This document shows, one piece after another, positions 1 through 8,271 of a stretch of DNA of 19,673 bases. Positions within the stretch are counted from its first letter, which is position 1; each line of letters starts with the position of its first letter. Source of the stretch: an uncultured Alphaproteobacteria bacterium. GTDB lineage: Bacteria; Pseudomonadota; Alphaproteobacteria; RF32; CAG-239. The notes beneath the pieces are model-generated. The model ran no database searches. It saw only the letters and a list, made by a program, of their open reading frames with translations, and was not told the DNA's origin. The stretch lies in contig CAJGCO010000025.1 of the NCBI GenBank assembly GCA_904501925.1, positions 1-19,673 on the forward strand, in the 5' to 3' direction. The position numbers and the translations under genes were made by a program.

Positions 1-94
1 GAAATCATTGTTTCCACCAGTGATAATGGTTGTTTCCCGGGTTATTCCAAATAACGCAGGAAATACAACGTGTTAATGTAGGATTTTTGATGCT

Positions 95-136
95 ACAATA
101 GTATTATAATATATATAAACAATAGCTATTATAATA
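95..136. repeat. Near-direct repeat containing the palindrome TATTATAATA
   Basis: The units are at 95-111 (ACAATAGTATTATAATA) and 119-136 (ACAATAGCTATTATAATA). They differ by one inserted base. Each ends in the perfect 10-base palindrome TATTATAATA (102-111 and 127-136). The palindromes are 25 bases apart, about two and a half helical turns. Paired palindromes can be operator sites, but in such AT-rich sequence chance is a real alternative. Confidence 0.4.
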
Positions 137-405
137 ACCTAAATTAAGACATTAGCTCCTTTGGTTCTTTTAATGACAATAGATTTTTACCTATCAATGC
201 CTGTGTGGATTCGGTGTGATGTAAGTATCGAATCTAGCAAAAAGATATATATATTTGACAAATTGTGTAATCATTAAAAAGTAAAAAACGATATATTTTC
301 ATAACCAAAGTATCGCATAACAACAAAAAAAACACTTTAAGACATTAGTTACTCATTGAAAAAACTATGTTTTTTAAAATATTTTATTTTGGTATTTAAA
401 AACCA

Positions 406-434
406 TTGACATGTTAAAACTTTTAGTATACATT
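406..434 (+). promoter_or_regulatory. Promoter for the M.S methyltransferase module
   Basis: There is a perfect -35 hexamer TTGACA at 406-411, a 17-base spacer, and a -10-like TACATT at 429-434. It lies 37 bases before the start codon of the first gene, giving a short leader with GGAG at 462-465 six bases before the ATG. The palindrome GTATAC (426-431) overlaps the -10 and recurs at the ribosome binding site (465-470), so both could be contacted by one regulator. Confidence 0.6.
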
Positions 435-471
435 ATGGTTATTGAAAACCAAAACATGAACGGAGTATACA

Positions 472-2247
472 ATGCAAAACCAATTATACACTTTTGATAC
501 AAATTTAGATGATATAATGAAATTTGATAATTTAATGATATCAAATACAATAACTAAAGAAATTAAAAATATATTCAACGATAATACAACAGGTAGTGTT
601 GCATTATTTCTATTATATTTAATATCAATAAAACATAATATTAATACTTTTACATATGATGATTTAGTATCAAACAAATTAAATTTAGAAGAGTGTTATT
701 ATTTATATGTTAAGCAATATATAACCAAATCAAATTGGGAAAAAGTTTGTGAAATTGCAGTAAAATATAATAATCCTTACTTGTTTGCGTGTGCATCATA
801 TTTAGCTGATGAACCAAATGTTGATTATATAACACCAAGCGCTTTAAATAAACTTGCAATAAAGTTATTGAAAATTAAAAACTCTGAAAAAATTGCGGAT
901 TTATGCTGTGGGTCTGGATCCTTTTTATTTATGGCGCAAGCTTTTAATCAACAACAAAATATAAAAGCAAAGTATTGTGGATATGAAATCAATTCTGAAC
1001 TATATACATTATCAAAAATAAGAAAAGACATTGCTAATACGAAAGAAATTGAATTCAAACAATTAAATGTTTTTGATGATATTTTACTATCAGATAAGAA
1101 AAACAAATTTGATAAAATATTTTCTAACTATCCTTTTGGTCTTAATTTAAGAAATCTGGGAATTGGTGTCGAGTACCTAAAAAAAATTGAAAAAATTAAT
1201 CCCAATATAACTAAATTAACATCTTCAGACTGGTTGTTTAACTCTCTTATTTGTGATTTATTAACTGATGAAGGTAAAGGCATTGGTATTATGACCAATG
1301 GCAGTACATGGAATAGTTTAGATAAGCCAATACGACAATATTTTATTGAAAATGGTTTAATAGAGTGTGTTATTGCGCTACCTGAAAGAATTTTTAATTT
1401 TACTCCTATTCAAACGTCTTTGATTGTTTTTAGTAAAGGAAATAAAAAAGTAAGATTTATCGATGCTACAAAGTTATATACTCCAGGTAGGAGAACTAAT
1501 GAAATACCAGACGTATTTATTGACGGTATTGTTGAAGCAGTAGAAAATGATAATAATATTTCTAAAACAGTAACTTGTGAAGAAATTGCTGAAAACGATT
1601 TTATGCTCAATGCAATTCGTTATGTTGAACAAAAAATAACTTTTAAAAATGCTGTTACTTTTGGTGAAATTGTAAAAAATATTACAAGGGGAGCTCCTTG
1701 TAAAGCTGAAGAATTAGATAAAATGTCTTCTAATGAAGTAACTGGTTATCAATATTTGATGCTTTCAAATATTAAGAATGGCATAATAGATAAAGATTTA
1801 CCTTACTTAAAAGATATTCCTGCACAATATCAAAGGTATTGTATAAATCACGAGAATTTGATAATTTCAAAAAATGGCATACCATATAAAACTGCTGTAG
1901 TAGATTTTAATGAAGACACAGATATTCTTGCTAATGGTAATTTATATATTATTGAATTAGATAGAACTCGTGCTAATCCATACTATATTAAAGCTTTTTT
2001 AGATAGTCAATTTGGATATTCTTTATTGAAAAGAGCTTCGGTTGGTGCTGCAATATTAAATTTGAGTTTAGACGCACTAAAAAATATACAAATACCATTA
2101 CCGTCATTAGATGAACAAAATAAAATAGCAAACGAATATTTGTCAGCAAGAGATGAATATTTAGTAAATCAATTAAAATTAGAAAAGTCATTAGACAAAC
2201 TTTCACATGTGTTTGATGATAACGCTAAGGAGTTTATTGATGCTTGA
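472..2247 (+). CDS. N6-adenine DNA methyltransferase fused to a type I specificity domain (M.S fusion)
   Basis: Predicted to transfer a methyl group from SAM to adenine in a DNA site read by its own C-terminal domain. Residues ~120-390 form an HsdM-like catalytic core: SAM-binding motif I is DLCCGSGSF at 143-151, and catalytic motif IV is SNYPFG with N219. The second residue of NPPF/Y is Y here, a variant I believe occurs in related fused enzymes. From about residue 397 to the end it resembles one HsdS half: a target-recognition domain, then IPLPSLDEQNKIANEYL, a typical end-of-TRD segment, and a coiled-coil helix. The 591-aa length fits a methylase of ~400 plus one ~190-aa TRD. No nuclease motif is seen. 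The start has GGAG six bases upstream and a promoter before it. The end overlaps the next gene by 8 bases. A single TRD suggests dimerisation or a short asymmetric site (inference). It may be a stand-alone methylase or the M.S half of a system with an unrecognised partner. Confidence 0.85.
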   Translation: MQNQLYTFDTNLDDIMKFDNLMISNTITKEIKNIFNDNTTGSVALFLLYLISIKHNINTFTYDDLVSNKLNLEECYYLYVKQYITKSNWEKVCEIAVKYNNPYLFACASYLADEPNVDYITPSALNKLAIKLLKIKNSEKIADLCCGSGSFLFMAQAFNQQQNIKAKYCGYEINSELYTLSKIRKDIANTKEIEFKQLNVFDDILLSDKKNKFDKIFSNYPFGLNLRNLGIGVEYLKKIEKINPNITKLTSSDWLFNSLICDLLTDEGKGIGIMTNGSTWNSLDKPIRQYFIENGLIECVIALPERIFNFTPIQTSLIVFSKGNKKVRFIDATKLYTPGRRTNEIPDVFIDGIVEAVENDNNISKTVTCEEIAENDFMLNAIRYVEQKITFKNAVTFGEIVKNITRGAPCKAEELDKMSSNEVTGYQYLMLSNIKNGIIDKDLPYLKDIPAQYQRYCINHENLIISKNGIPYKTAVVDFNEDTDILANGNLYIIELDRTRANPYYIKAFLDSQFGYSLLKRASVGAAILNLSLDALKNIQIPLPSLDEQNKIANEYLSARDEYLVNQLKLEKSLDKLSHVFDDNAKEFIDA

Positions 2248-2791
2248 ACCTATTGAATTACTTGAATTAGAAAATAGTTTAAGAGATATTTTTAGTGAAA
2301 AACTTACAACTATTTTATCACGTCTTAACAGAACTGAAGAATTGGATATTTTTCTTAAGCTTGTTGGAGAAAATAGACTTCTTGAAAAAGACAGCGGATA
2401 TGCACCATATACAACTGGAAAATTGGTTATCATCGGCGATTCTGCTGTAAAGAAAGATATATTAATAGGTATTGCAAAGAATTTAGGAATTAGTAAAGAT
2501 AGACTAGTATTTCATCTAAGTTATGAAGAAGCAAAAAGATTTCAATGTAATTCTATGCAATATAATCCAGGTTATAGTGTGGTAATATTTGGCCCCGTTC
2601 CACATAGTGGAAAAGCAAAAGGTGACTATGGAAGTATTATTTCTGAAATGGAAAACCAAGAAGGTTATCCTCCTATAATCAGAATGAAATATAATAGTAA
2701 CAGTAATGAATTAAAAATAACAAAATCTAGTTTTAGAGAACAGTTAGGGAAATTAATAGAACGTAAAATAATTAAAATAGATAATCAATAA
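2240..2791 (+). CDS. Unrecognised 183-aa protein coupled to the M.S methyltransferase
   Basis: I do not recognise this family. The start at 2240 is chosen over an in-frame ATG at 2207 because AAGGAG (2227-2232) lies seven bases before it, and because ATGCTTGA makes an 8-base overlap with the upstream stop. Residues 1-45 are predicted helical and charged (LLELENSLRDIF). A central part looks like alternating strand and helix: KLVIIGDSAVKKDILIG, then KDRLVFHLSYEEAKRF, then YSVVIFGPVPHSGKAKGDYG. This recalls a small Rossmann-like fold with a conserved-looking GPVPHSGK loop. The C-terminus ends in a basic helix, RKIIKIDNQ. Translational coupling implies it works with the M.S protein, for example as a regulator, accessory subunit or effector. 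No catalytic assignment can be made. Confidence 0.75.
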   Translation: MLEPIELLELENSLRDIFSEKLTTILSRLNRTEELDIFLKLVGENRLLEKDSGYAPYTTGKLVIIGDSAVKKDILIGIAKNLGISKDRLVFHLSYEEAKRFQCNSMQYNPGYSVVIFGPVPHSGKAKGDYGSIISEMENQEGYPPIIRMKYNSNSNELKITKSSFREQLGKLIERKIIKIDNQ

Positions 2792-2827
2792 AAATGTTGC
2801 TTATTGTAGTGTTTTTATTGTTTTTTT
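2787..2827 (+). terminator. Probable AU-rich intrinsic terminator after the M.S module
   Basis: By hand pairing, 2787-2800 (AATAAAAATGTTGC) can pair with 2806-2819 over 14 positions, several of them G-U, closing a five-base loop. One G and seven Ts (2821-2827) follow. It overlaps the stop codon of the 183-aa gene and sits in the 81-base gap before hsdR, so it would separate the two transcription units. The stem is weak in G-C, so this is tentative. Confidence 0.4.
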
Positions 2828-2872
2828 AGTTTTCTTTAGATAAGATGTTCTAAAATTATATATGAGGACGAT

Positions 2873-5800
2873 ATGGCTTTTAATGAAGATACAAGAGTTA
2901 AGATACCATCCATTCTAACTTTAACAAGATTAGGATATGAATATGTATCCATTAAAAGCCGTACGGACATTGACCCAGCAACCAATATATTCAAAGATAT
3001 TTTCTTTACATCATTAAGAGAATTAAATCCTAATACAGATGAAGCAGATTTACAAAAATTCTTCAATAAAATACAGACAATGCTAGATAATGAAGATTTG
3101 GGGAAGGAATTTTATAAGAATCTAACAACTTCATCAGGGGTAAAACTTATTGATTGGGAAAATCCAAAGAAGAACAAATTACACGTCTGCACAGAATTAA
3201 CATATGGAAATAAAGACGAAGATAACTTTCGTCCGGATATAACTCTTTTAATCAATGGTATGCCCTTGGCTTTTATTGAGGTTAAGAAACCTAATAATAG
3301 AGAAGGAATTATAGCAGAACGGAAAAGAATTGAAGACAGATTTAAGAATAGAAAATTTCGTAGATTTATTAATATATCTCAAATTCTAATGTTTTCCAAT
3401 AATATGAAATATGAAGATGATGATGTAGAACCAATTCAAGGTGCTTTTTATGCAACAACAAGCAAAGGGAAAGTCTTTTTCAATCAATTTAAGGAACCAG
3501 AAGATAACAAAGCATATTTATTTGGCTTATTAAGGGAAGAAAATGAAGAGATTGAAAATATTGTTCTTAAAGATACAAACTATGCTGTAATGAAATCCAG
3601 CAAAGAGTTTGAATTAAATAAACGTCCGGATAGCCCAACAAACAGAACAATTATATCACTTTTTGCACCTGTAAGAATCTTTGACTTTTTGCGTTTTGGT
3701 ATTGCTTATGTAGAATATGATGATGAAGATGGTAAGCATATTTTACAAAAACATATCATGAGGTATCCTCAATTCTTTGCGAGTAAAGAAATTCAAAAAT
3801 CTTTAGATAAAAATATCCGAAAAGGAATTATTTGGCATACTCAAGGTTCTGGTAAAACTGCTTTAGCATATTTTAATGTTCGCTGGCTTACAAATTATTT
3901 CTCAAAGAAGAAAATACTTCCCAAGTTTTATTTTATTGTAGATAGATTAGATTTAAAAACACAAGCAACAACTGAATTTTCTATTCGAGGATTAAAAGTA
4001 AACAGTATTGAAAGTAAAGATGACTTCAAAAAAGATTTGCAAAAAAATACTGTGCATACAGGAACTACCGGCGAAGATGAAATTACAGTTTTGAATATTC
4101 ATAAGTTTTCTGAAGACTCAAGAGCAACATCTGAAAAAGATTATAATGTAAACACTCAACGGATTTACTTTATAGATGAGGCGCATCGCAGCTATGACCC
4201 AACAGGAAGTTTTCTTGCTAATTTAATGCAATCAGACCCTAATGCCATTATTATATCTCTTACAGGAACTCCTATTTTAGGAAAAGGTGAACGTGCGCCT
4301 AGTAAAGAGATTTTCGGAGGATATATACACAAATATTACTATAATCAATCTATTGCAGATGGTTATACATTAAGATTAATAAGAGAAGAAATTGAAACAG
4401 AATATAAGATAAGATTAAAAGAAATACTTAAAGAATTAGAGATACATGAAGGCGACCTTCGTAAAAAGCAAATATTAGCACATAATAACTTTTGTACTCC
4501 TCTTATAGAATATATTGTGAATGATTTAAGAAAAGCACGAATTCAACATGCTAATGATACTATCGGTGGTATGGTGGTTTGTGATAGTTCAGAACAGGCT
4601 GAAGTTTTACATTCGTTATTCAAGGAATTGTATGAAAATAAGGCTGAAGATAAGCACACACCTAATACATCAGCTTTGATTTTACACAATGAAGGCGATA
4701 AACAAAGCAGAAAAGATGATGTAAAGAGTTTTAAAAATGGAAAAATAGATATATTGTTTGTTTACAATATGCTCTTAACAGGCTTTGATGCTCCTAGATT
4801 GAAAAAGTTATATTTAGGTCGTGTTATTAAAGAACATAATTTGTTACAAACCCTAACTCGTGTTAATAGACCATATCAAAACTTCAGATATGGATATGTT
4901 GTTGATTTTGCAGATATCAAAAAAGAATTTGATAAAACAAACCAAGCATATTGGAAGGAATTACAAGAAGATTGGGGTGGAGATATCACTGGATATGAAA
5001 AATTATTCAAATCATCTGATGAAATTGAATTGGATATTAAGAATATTCAAAATGTTTTGTGGGAATATTCTACAGATAATGCCGAGCTATTCCAACAGCA
5101 AATTAGCGAAATAAAAGATAAAGGACTTTTGCAAAAGATTGCTAAATCCTTACGATTGGCTTCAGAATTGTATAATTTAATTCGCTTAAATGGATATGAT
5201 GAACTGCTTGCTAAATTAGATTTTACTAAATTTAGAAGATTATTATCCGAAGTAGAAAATAGAATTGCCAAAATTAACCAAAGTGAAGCACTAAAAAATG
5301 GTGAGGATATATCATCTTTGCTTAATGAGGCTCTAGAGGATTCTATATTCATATTTAAGAAAACAGGGGAAAGTCAGTTAGACTTAGCAGCAAATAGTTT
5401 CAAAGATGCTCTTAGAAAGACAAGAGAAGCAATGGAGCGTTCTCCTGATAAGAAAGACCCTGCTTGGATTTTATTAAAAGATGAAATTGAACGACTTCTT
5501 CGTGATAAAAACTGGGAAGAAGCAGATGCTGAAGATATTGAAGCAGGAACTAAGATTTTAGATGGTATATACGATAGAATTGCAGAATTAAATCGTAAAG
5601 CATCGTTACTTGCTGCAAAATATGAAGGTGATTCTAAATATGTCCGACTTCATCATGAATTTATGCGAAAAGAATTAACCACCAATGAAAGAAAAGTTTT
5701 TGATATTTTAATGGGGATAAAAAAGAATACTGATGAAATGCTTCTTAATTCAGATATACTGAAAAACGATGCATATTTTGAAAGTTTTATACAACAACAA

Positions 5801-5914
5801 GTTGTAATGATATTCAAAGAAAATGAAATTAAACTCAATCCGGAAGTGGCAAGGTTAGTAAAGTCAGCCATTGTACGAGAATATGTAAATGAACGTGAAG
5901 GTATTACAGAATGA
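2873..5914 (+). CDS. hsdR: Type I restriction enzyme R subunit (translocase-nuclease)
   Basis: The ATP-driven translocase and nuclease of a type I R-M complex (R2M2S). It binds unmodified sites through M2S, pulls DNA past itself and cuts remotely. The N-terminal PD-(D/E)xK nuclease shows D122 in RPDITL and E136-V-K138 in FIEVKKP. The SF2 motor follows: Walker A HTQGSGKT at 322-329, motif II DEAH at 435-438, motif III SLTGTP near 465, LTGFDAP and TLTRVNRP (about 645-667) as late helicase motifs. The C-terminal helical part is the expected M-binding region. Length 1013 aa is normal for the family. The start has AGGA upstream (ATGAGGACGATATG). The stop overlaps hsdM as ATGA. All key residues are present, so it should be active. 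It is the first gene of a six-gene operon; its promoter, in 2792-2872, is not clear by eye. Confidence 0.95.
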   Translation: MAFNEDTRVKIPSILTLTRLGYEYVSIKSRTDIDPATNIFKDIFFTSLRELNPNTDEADLQKFFNKIQTMLDNEDLGKEFYKNLTTSSGVKLIDWENPKKNKLHVCTELTYGNKDEDNFRPDITLLINGMPLAFIEVKKPNNREGIIAERKRIEDRFKNRKFRRFINISQILMFSNNMKYEDDDVEPIQGAFYATTSKGKVFFNQFKEPEDNKAYLFGLLREENEEIENIVLKDTNYAVMKSSKEFELNKRPDSPTNRTIISLFAPVRIFDFLRFGIAYVEYDDEDGKHILQKHIMRYPQFFASKEIQKSLDKNIRKGIIWHTQGSGKTALAYFNVRWLTNYFSKKKILPKFYFIVDRLDLKTQATTEFSIRGLKVNSIESKDDFKKDLQKNTVHTGTTGEDEITVLNIHKFSEDSRATSEKDYNVNTQRIYFIDEAHRSYDPTGSFLANLMQSDPNAIIISLTGTPILGKGERAPSKEIFGGYIHKYYYNQSIADGYTLRLIREEIETEYKIRLKEILKELEIHEGDLRKKQILAHNNFCTPLIEYIVNDLRKARIQHANDTIGGMVVCDSSEQAEVLHSLFKELYENKAEDKHTPNTSALILHNEGDKQSRKDDVKSFKNGKIDILFVYNMLLTGFDAPRLKKLYLGRVIKEHNLLQTLTRVNRPYQNFRYGYVVDFADIKKEFDKTNQAYWKELQEDWGGDITGYEKLFKSSDEIELDIKNIQNVLWEYSTDNAELFQQQISEIKDKGLLQKIAKSLRLASELYNLIRLNGYDELLAKLDFTKFRRLLSEVENRIAKINQSEALKNGEDISSLLNEALEDSIFIFKKTGESQLDLAANSFKDALRKTREAMERSPDKKDPAWILLKDEIERLLRDKNWEEADAEDIEAGTKILDGIYDRIAELNRKASLLAAKYEGDSKYVRLHHEFMRKELTTNERKVFDILMGIKKNTDEMLLNSDILKNDAYFESFIQQQVVMIFKENEIKLNPEVARLVKSAIVREYVNEREGITE

Positions 5915-7530
5915 TAAATTATACTAGCAAAACTAAAGAATTAATTGATGATTTGAAAGCCATCTGCACAAGTAATGGCTTAGGAAATGATGGAAATGAG
6001 TTTAAAATCATTACTCAAGTGTTTTTATATAAGTACTTAAATGATAAGTTTATACACGAAATAAAGGAAGCAGATACAACCCTTGCAAATGCTACAAATA
6101 TTGATAAAGAGTTAGAAAAATATTCAGATGATGACTATGAAATGCTTTTAATGAGCCTGCATCCATCTGCAGCACGATTAAAAAGAGAACACTTTATTAC
6201 ATTTTTAGCCAATAATGCCAATGAAGATGATTTTCATAAAAGATTTGATGATACTTTGTTAGATATCGGTCGTTTTAATGAAGCAATCTTTTCTATTAAA
6301 ACAGATAGTGGCGCTAAAGTTGTATTGTTTGACGAATTGTCACAATTTATAGCAGACCCAAGTAAAAGAGATGGTTTCTGTCGTGCAGTTATTGATAAAT
6401 TAACAAACTTTAGTTTTGAACACGTTTTTGATGCCGGATATGATTTCTTTGCAACTATATTTGAATACTTAATTAAAGATTACAACAAAGATGGTGGTGG
6501 AAAATATGCAGAATATTATACACCACATGCAGTTGCACGTATTATGTCAGCAATTCTTGTTGAAGGAAATCCTACAAATGTAAAGGTATATGACCCATCA
6601 GCAGGTTCAGGAACATTATTAATGAGTATTGCACATGCAATTGGTGATAATAAATGTACTATATACTCACAAGACATTTCACAAAAATCATCAGGAATGT
6701 TGCGTTTGAACCTAGTTTTGAACAATTTAGTTAGTTCTATTCCTAATGTTATTCAGGGTAATACAATTTTAGCACCAAGACATTTTGATAGAAATGGAGA
6801 TTTGCTGAAATTTGACTATATTGTTTCAAACCCACCATTCAAACTAGATTTTAGTGATTTTAGAACAGATTTAGATAAACCGGGCAACAATGAACGTTTC
6901 TTTGCTGGCATTCCAGCTATTCCAAATAAAGACAAGGATAAAATGGCAATTTATCTGCTCTTTATTCAACATATTATGTTCTCACTAGCAGATAATGGTA
7001 AGGCTGCTATTGTTGTACCAACAGGATTTATTACAGCACAAAGTGGTATTGAAAAGAAGATACGCCAAAGACTTATAGAAAGAAAATGGTTAAAAGGTGT
7101 TGTTTCTATGCCGTCTAACATTTTCGCTAATACTGGAACAAATGTATCTGTTCTTTTCTTAGATAAAAGTAATAATGAAAATGTAATTCTTGTTGACGCA
7201 AGTAAACTAGGCGAAAAAGTAAAAGAAGGTAAAAACCAAAAAACAGTCCTTTCCCAAGATGAAGAACAACAAATTATAGATGCATTTCGCAATAAAGAAG
7301 CAATTGATGACTTTTCAGTTGTTGTATCTTATGACGAAATCGCTGAAAAGAACTATTCTTTCTCTGCAGGTCAATATTTTGATATCAAAATTGAATACAT
7401 TGATATTACAGCAGAAGAGTTTAAAGCCAAAATGGATGGCTTCAAAGCAAACTTAAACGAATACTTCAAACAATCTAAAGAACTTGAAGATGAAATTAAC
7501 AAACAGTTGGAGCTGTTGAAGTATGAGTAA
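5911..7530 (+). CDS. hsdM: Type I restriction-modification methyltransferase subunit
   Basis: The M subunit that methylates adenine in the site chosen by HsdS, and forms M2S and R2M2S complexes. Residues 1-150 are the helical HsdM N-terminal domain. The Rossmann methylase core has SAM motif I DPSAGSG at 228-234 and catalytic NPPF at 307-310. The C-terminal tail is a charged helix (FKQSKELEDEINKQLELL) of the type that packs on HsdS. Length 539 aa is typical. It starts in a 4-base overlap with hsdR and ends in an 8-base overlap (ATGAGTAA) with the next gene. Unlike the M.S enzyme at 472 it lacks a TRD and so depends on the hsdS genes downstream. Confidence 0.95.
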   Translation: MINYTSKTKELIDDLKAICTSNGLGNDGNEFKIITQVFLYKYLNDKFIHEIKEADTTLANATNIDKELEKYSDDDYEMLLMSLHPSAARLKREHFITFLANNANEDDFHKRFDDTLLDIGRFNEAIFSIKTDSGAKVVLFDELSQFIADPSKRDGFCRAVIDKLTNFSFEHVFDAGYDFFATIFEYLIKDYNKDGGGKYAEYYTPHAVARIMSAILVEGNPTNVKVYDPSAGSGTLLMSIAHAIGDNKCTIYSQDISQKSSGMLRLNLVLNNLVSSIPNVIQGNTILAPRHFDRNGDLLKFDYIVSNPPFKLDFSDFRTDLDKPGNNERFFAGIPAIPNKDKDKMAIYLLFIQHIMFSLADNGKAAIVVPTGFITAQSGIEKKIRQRLIERKWLKGVVSMPSNIFANTGTNVSVLFLDKSNNENVILVDASKLGEKVKEGKNQKTVLSQDEEQQIIDAFRNKEAIDDFSVVVSYDEIAEKNYSFSAGQYFDIKIEYIDITAEEFKAKMDGFKANLNEYFKQSKELEDEINKQLELLKYE

Positions 7531-8269
7531 CTTATCTTTTGCAGATAAACAATATCTTGAAAATGCTTTGAGATTAGATACAGGATTTGTACTAAATTTT
7601 ACAGATGCAACATTTAAGGATTTTTTTGCAGAATTTGGTATTAATATTGATGATCCAAAATATGCAGTCAATGGAACATCTAAAGCCAAAAAAATGAGAG
7701 CTTTTTGGAAAATTGAAAATAACCAGACTGTTGGAAAAGTTATTATTGAATTAGCAGCAATGTATAGAAACCAAGAATTAAGATTACAGCCATTGGTGAA
7801 ATTCAGTACAGAAATTGAAAAAATAGGTCATAAACTAATGATGTATGATGATGTAGAACAGGCTATGCCTAAAAGAAAACAGCGCAATGATGAATTAAAA
7901 ATAGAACTTAGACCAGAAATACACAATCATGTAAAAACATATTTAAACAATGAAGATTATTTTCATGCAGTAGAAGAAGGATACAAAATTGTTCGTCGTA
8001 AATTACGAGAGCTAACAGGAAAAGAAAAAGCAACTGAAGCGTTTGCTGAAAATAATTACGAAAAAATATTTGGTCATTTACCTGAAAATCCAATAGAACA
8101 GGATTTCTTTACAGGCATCAAGTTTTTGAATATGGCTATACAATATTTTCGTAATGAAAAGGCTCATGATATAGCAAAACCGTTAAATAGAAATCTAGCA
8201 CTTCATTACTTAGCTTTAACAAGTTTAGCCTATGATTTGATTACAAGAAATGAGGAAGATAAGGACTAG
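7523..8269 (+). CDS. AbiJ-like HEPN-domain protein (TIGR02391/Ymh-type C-terminus) inside the hsd operon
   Basis: Probable abortive-infection RNase. Residues ~1-85 (LENALRLDTGFVLNFTDATF, INIDDPKY, AKKMRAFWKIE) resemble, from memory, the AbiJ N-terminal type 3 domain. The C-terminal half (~120-248) resembles the TIGR02391/Hypoth_Ymh family, and carries R210-N-E-K-A-H215, which fits the Rx4-6H active-site motif of HEPN ribonucleases. Known HEPN proteins of this kind dimerise and cut RNA when triggered. The ATG overlaps the hsdM stop by 8 bases with GGAG upstream, and the ATPase gene follows after two bases, so all are likely made together. Placement in an R-M operon recalls the PrrC anticodon nuclease, which is held off by its R-M complex until that complex is disturbed. 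That role is inference here. The family assignments need a profile search. Confidence 0.75.
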   Translation: MSNLSFADKQYLENALRLDTGFVLNFTDATFKDFFAEFGINIDDPKYAVNGTSKAKKMRAFWKIENNQTVGKVIIELAAMYRNQELRLQPLVKFSTEIEKIGHKLMMYDDVEQAMPKRKQRNDELKIELRPEIHNHVKTYLNNEDYFHAVEEGYKIVRRKLRELTGKEKATEAFAENNYEKIFGHLPENPIEQDFFTGIKFLNMAIQYFRNEKAHDIAKPLNRNLALHYLALTSLAYDLITRNEEDKD

Positions 8270-8271
8270 GA

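Larger units (their letters stand above)
1..471. other. Non-coding leader upstream of the M.S methyltransferase
   Basis: I see no convincing gene here. The first ~76 bases are less AT-rich and stay open for a few codons in more than one frame, so they may be the end of an upstream gene, but no frame stands out. The rest is very AT-rich. It holds a near-direct repeat at 95-136, a 12-base direct repeat TTAAGACATTAG at 144-155 and 337-348, and a promoter-like sequence at 406-434. The octamer AGTATACA occurs at 425-432, over the -10 region, and again at 464-471, over the ribosome binding site of the first gene. Confidence 0.6.

Noticed and set aside
1..76. Possible end of an upstream gene, open in two plus frames (to stops at 54 and 76) and in one minus frame
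   Set aside because: Each stretch is under 26 codons, none is recognisable, and the minus frame has no start codon or ribosome site. Not enough to call a gene.
2207..2239. Earlier start (2207) for the 183-aa protein
   Set aside because: No ribosome site before it, whereas 2240 has AAGGAG at good spacing and the 8-bp overlap seen at other junctions.
5911..7530. HsdM and the M.S enzyme at 472 as recent duplicates
   Set aside because: They share only general methylase motifs; N-termini, motif IV and domain layout differ.
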